From assembly GCA_003533545.1 (NCBI GenBank), contig DQEK01000036.1, forward strand, positions 1 through 6,993: a stretch of DNA of 6,993 nt, read 5' to 3'. Shown here in pieces: positions 6,161-6,993 of the stretch (the stretch's first letter is position 1; each line of letters begins with the position of its first letter). The notes under the pieces were generated by a model that saw only the letters and a list, made by a program, of their open reading frames with translations, was not told the DNA's origin and did no database searches. Source of the DNA: Acidobacteriota bacterium. GTDB lineage: Bacteria; Acidobacteriota; Vicinamibacteria; Vicinamibacterales; UBA8438. The position numbers and the translations under genes are program-made.

Positions 6161-6993
6161 ATGACAAGACACACATCGTCTGAAAAGCAAGAACTCACTT
6201 CTGTCATCCGACGGGTTCTGTCGGTTTTGTTTTTACTATTCGTATTTTTACTTGGCGTCAAAGGGCTCGGCGATGGATTCAAGCTGTTCGGAACAGATTT
6301 CCTGGACAGCTTCTTCAGTCTAACTGCAAATCCCTTTGTCGGGATCTTCGTAGGGGTGCTGGCCACAACGCTAGTGCAGAGTTCATCGGTGTCGACGTCT
6401 ATGATCGTTGGACTGGTAGCCGCACCGGAAAACCCTCTGCCGTTAGCTAATGCAGTTCCGATGATTATGGGTGCCAATATTGGGACGACGGTTACCTGCA
6501 CGGTTGTCTCATTGGCGCACATGGGACGACGCGACGAGTTCGAAAGAGCGTTCTCGATGGCCGGCTGCCATGACTTCTTTAACATCTTGGCGGTAATGGT
6601 CTTACTGCCATTGGAATTAATGACGGGCTATCTGCAGAGCACTGCAAGATTTTTGTCTACGGTAGTTGTCGGAATAGGTGGTTTCACATACGAGAGCCCA
6701 TTCAAGGCATTGTTGAGCTTTGCTTTTACCCCTATCCAGAGCTCGGCGGAAGCAATATTCAACGCAGAGTGGGGACAAGCTTTTTTCTTGGTCGGTATCA
6801 GCGCGGCGCTGATCTTTGTAGCACTTTGGCTAATCGTAAAATTGATGCGTTCCTTGGTAATCTCACGCATCGAAACCGCAGTGGACAGTGCGCTTGGTTC
6901 AAGTGCGGTGTTCGCGATGGTGATTGGGGTCATCGTTACCGTCATGGTGCAATCGAGTTCGATTACGACGTCAATTATGGTTCCGTTAGCTGC
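6161..6993 (+). CDS. Na+/phosphate cotransporter family protein (NptA / SLC34-like, 5' part, partial)
   Basis: The frame is open from 6161 to the window end (277 codons) and continues beyond it. It encodes a membrane protein of the Na/Pi-cotransporter family (PF02690), which couples sodium entry to phosphate uptake. The hallmark inverted-repeat QSSS motifs are both present: LVQSSSVSTSMIVG with Q73, and MVQSSSITTSIMVP with Q264. GANIGTTVT at 104-112 follows the first repeat, as in SLC34-type proteins. Residues 1-15 are polar, then a long hydrophobic segment begins (VLSVLFLLFVFLLG). An in-frame TGA at 6158-6160 directly precedes the ATG, so no longer start is possible. The Shine-Dalgarno is poor and the upstream 20 nt are pyrimidine-rich. 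Codon choice (TTA, CTA, GTA, TTT) and lower G+C differ from the operon before it. Whether it carries a C-terminal PhoU-like domain cannot be seen. Some bacterial members may not be phosphate-specific. Confidence 0.88.
   Translation, partial: MTRHTSSEKQELTSVIRRVLSVLFLLFVFLLGVKGLGDGFKLFGTDFLDSFFSLTANPFVGIFVGVLATTLVQSSSVSTSMIVGLVAAPENPLPLANAVPMIMGANIGTTVTCTVVSLAHMGRRDEFERAFSMAGCHDFFNILAVMVLLPLELMTGYLQSTARFLSTVVVGIGGFTYESPFKALLSFAFTPIQSSAEAIFNAEWGQAFFLVGISAALIFVALWLIVKLMRSLVISRIETAVDSALGSSAVFAMVIGVIVTVMVQSSSITTSIMVPLA

Noticed and set aside
6199..6224. Two CTGTC elements resembling a Pho box near the start of the Na/Pi gene
   Set aside because: They are 17 bp apart rather than the 11 bp of a Pho box, the second half-site is poor, and they lie inside the coding region.
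5977..6585. 202-codon open frame on the - strand over the promoter and Na/Pi gene
   Set aside because: The + strand here encodes the QSSS and GANIGTT motifs of a known family; the reverse frame is Ser/Thr-rich shadow sequence.

Overview
The window shows six protein-coding segments, all on the + strand, from what looks like an uncultured-type bacterium with a GC-rich genome. A hand count of 4801-4860 gives 40/60 G+C. The genes use standard stop codons. Most starts in the transporter block have little or no Shine-Dalgarno sequence. I cannot place the phylum from sequence alone. The gene style (HAAT-family ABC transporter beside a molybdenum hydroxylase) fits environmental Proteobacteria and several soil or marine candidate phyla.

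Positions 1-1173 hold the 3' part of a molybdenum hydroxylase of the xanthine dehydrogenase / aldehyde oxidoreductase family. It is unusual because the large subunit is broken into two reading frames. The first ends at 139. The second starts at 136 with an ATGA overlap and encodes the complete C-terminal molybdopterin-binding half, including the catalytic Glu.

Positions 1189-5880 hold a complete HAAT-type (branched-chain amino acid / amide / aromatic acid type) ABC importer. The order is substrate-binding protein, LivH-type permease, a LivM permease fused to a LivG ATPase in one 610-aa polypeptide, and a LivF ATPase. Gaps between genes are 15, 18, 32 and 1 nt, and I see no promoter or terminator between them. 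The hydroxylase and importer therefore look like one operon whose promoter lies upstream of the window. The simplest reading is that the importer brings in the compound the hydroxylase oxidises, or a related one. The compound itself cannot be read from the sequence.

At about 5880 the character of the DNA changes. A 280-nt intergenic stretch is AT-rich (20/60 G+C at 5941-6000). It carries a near-consensus housekeeping promoter, TTGACA-N17-TAGAAT, at 6011-6039. A 5'-UTR of roughly 115 nt follows, then the start of a Na+/phosphate-cotransporter-family gene at 6161 that runs off the window end. That gene is less GC-rich (27/60 at 6781-6840) and is a separate transcription unit.

No RNA genes, CRISPR arrays, insertion sequences or attachment sites were recognised. 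The points most worth following up are the split hydroxylase subunit, the LivM-LivG fusion with a C8 tract in its linker, the hydroxylase-importer linkage, and the composition break with its strong promoter.
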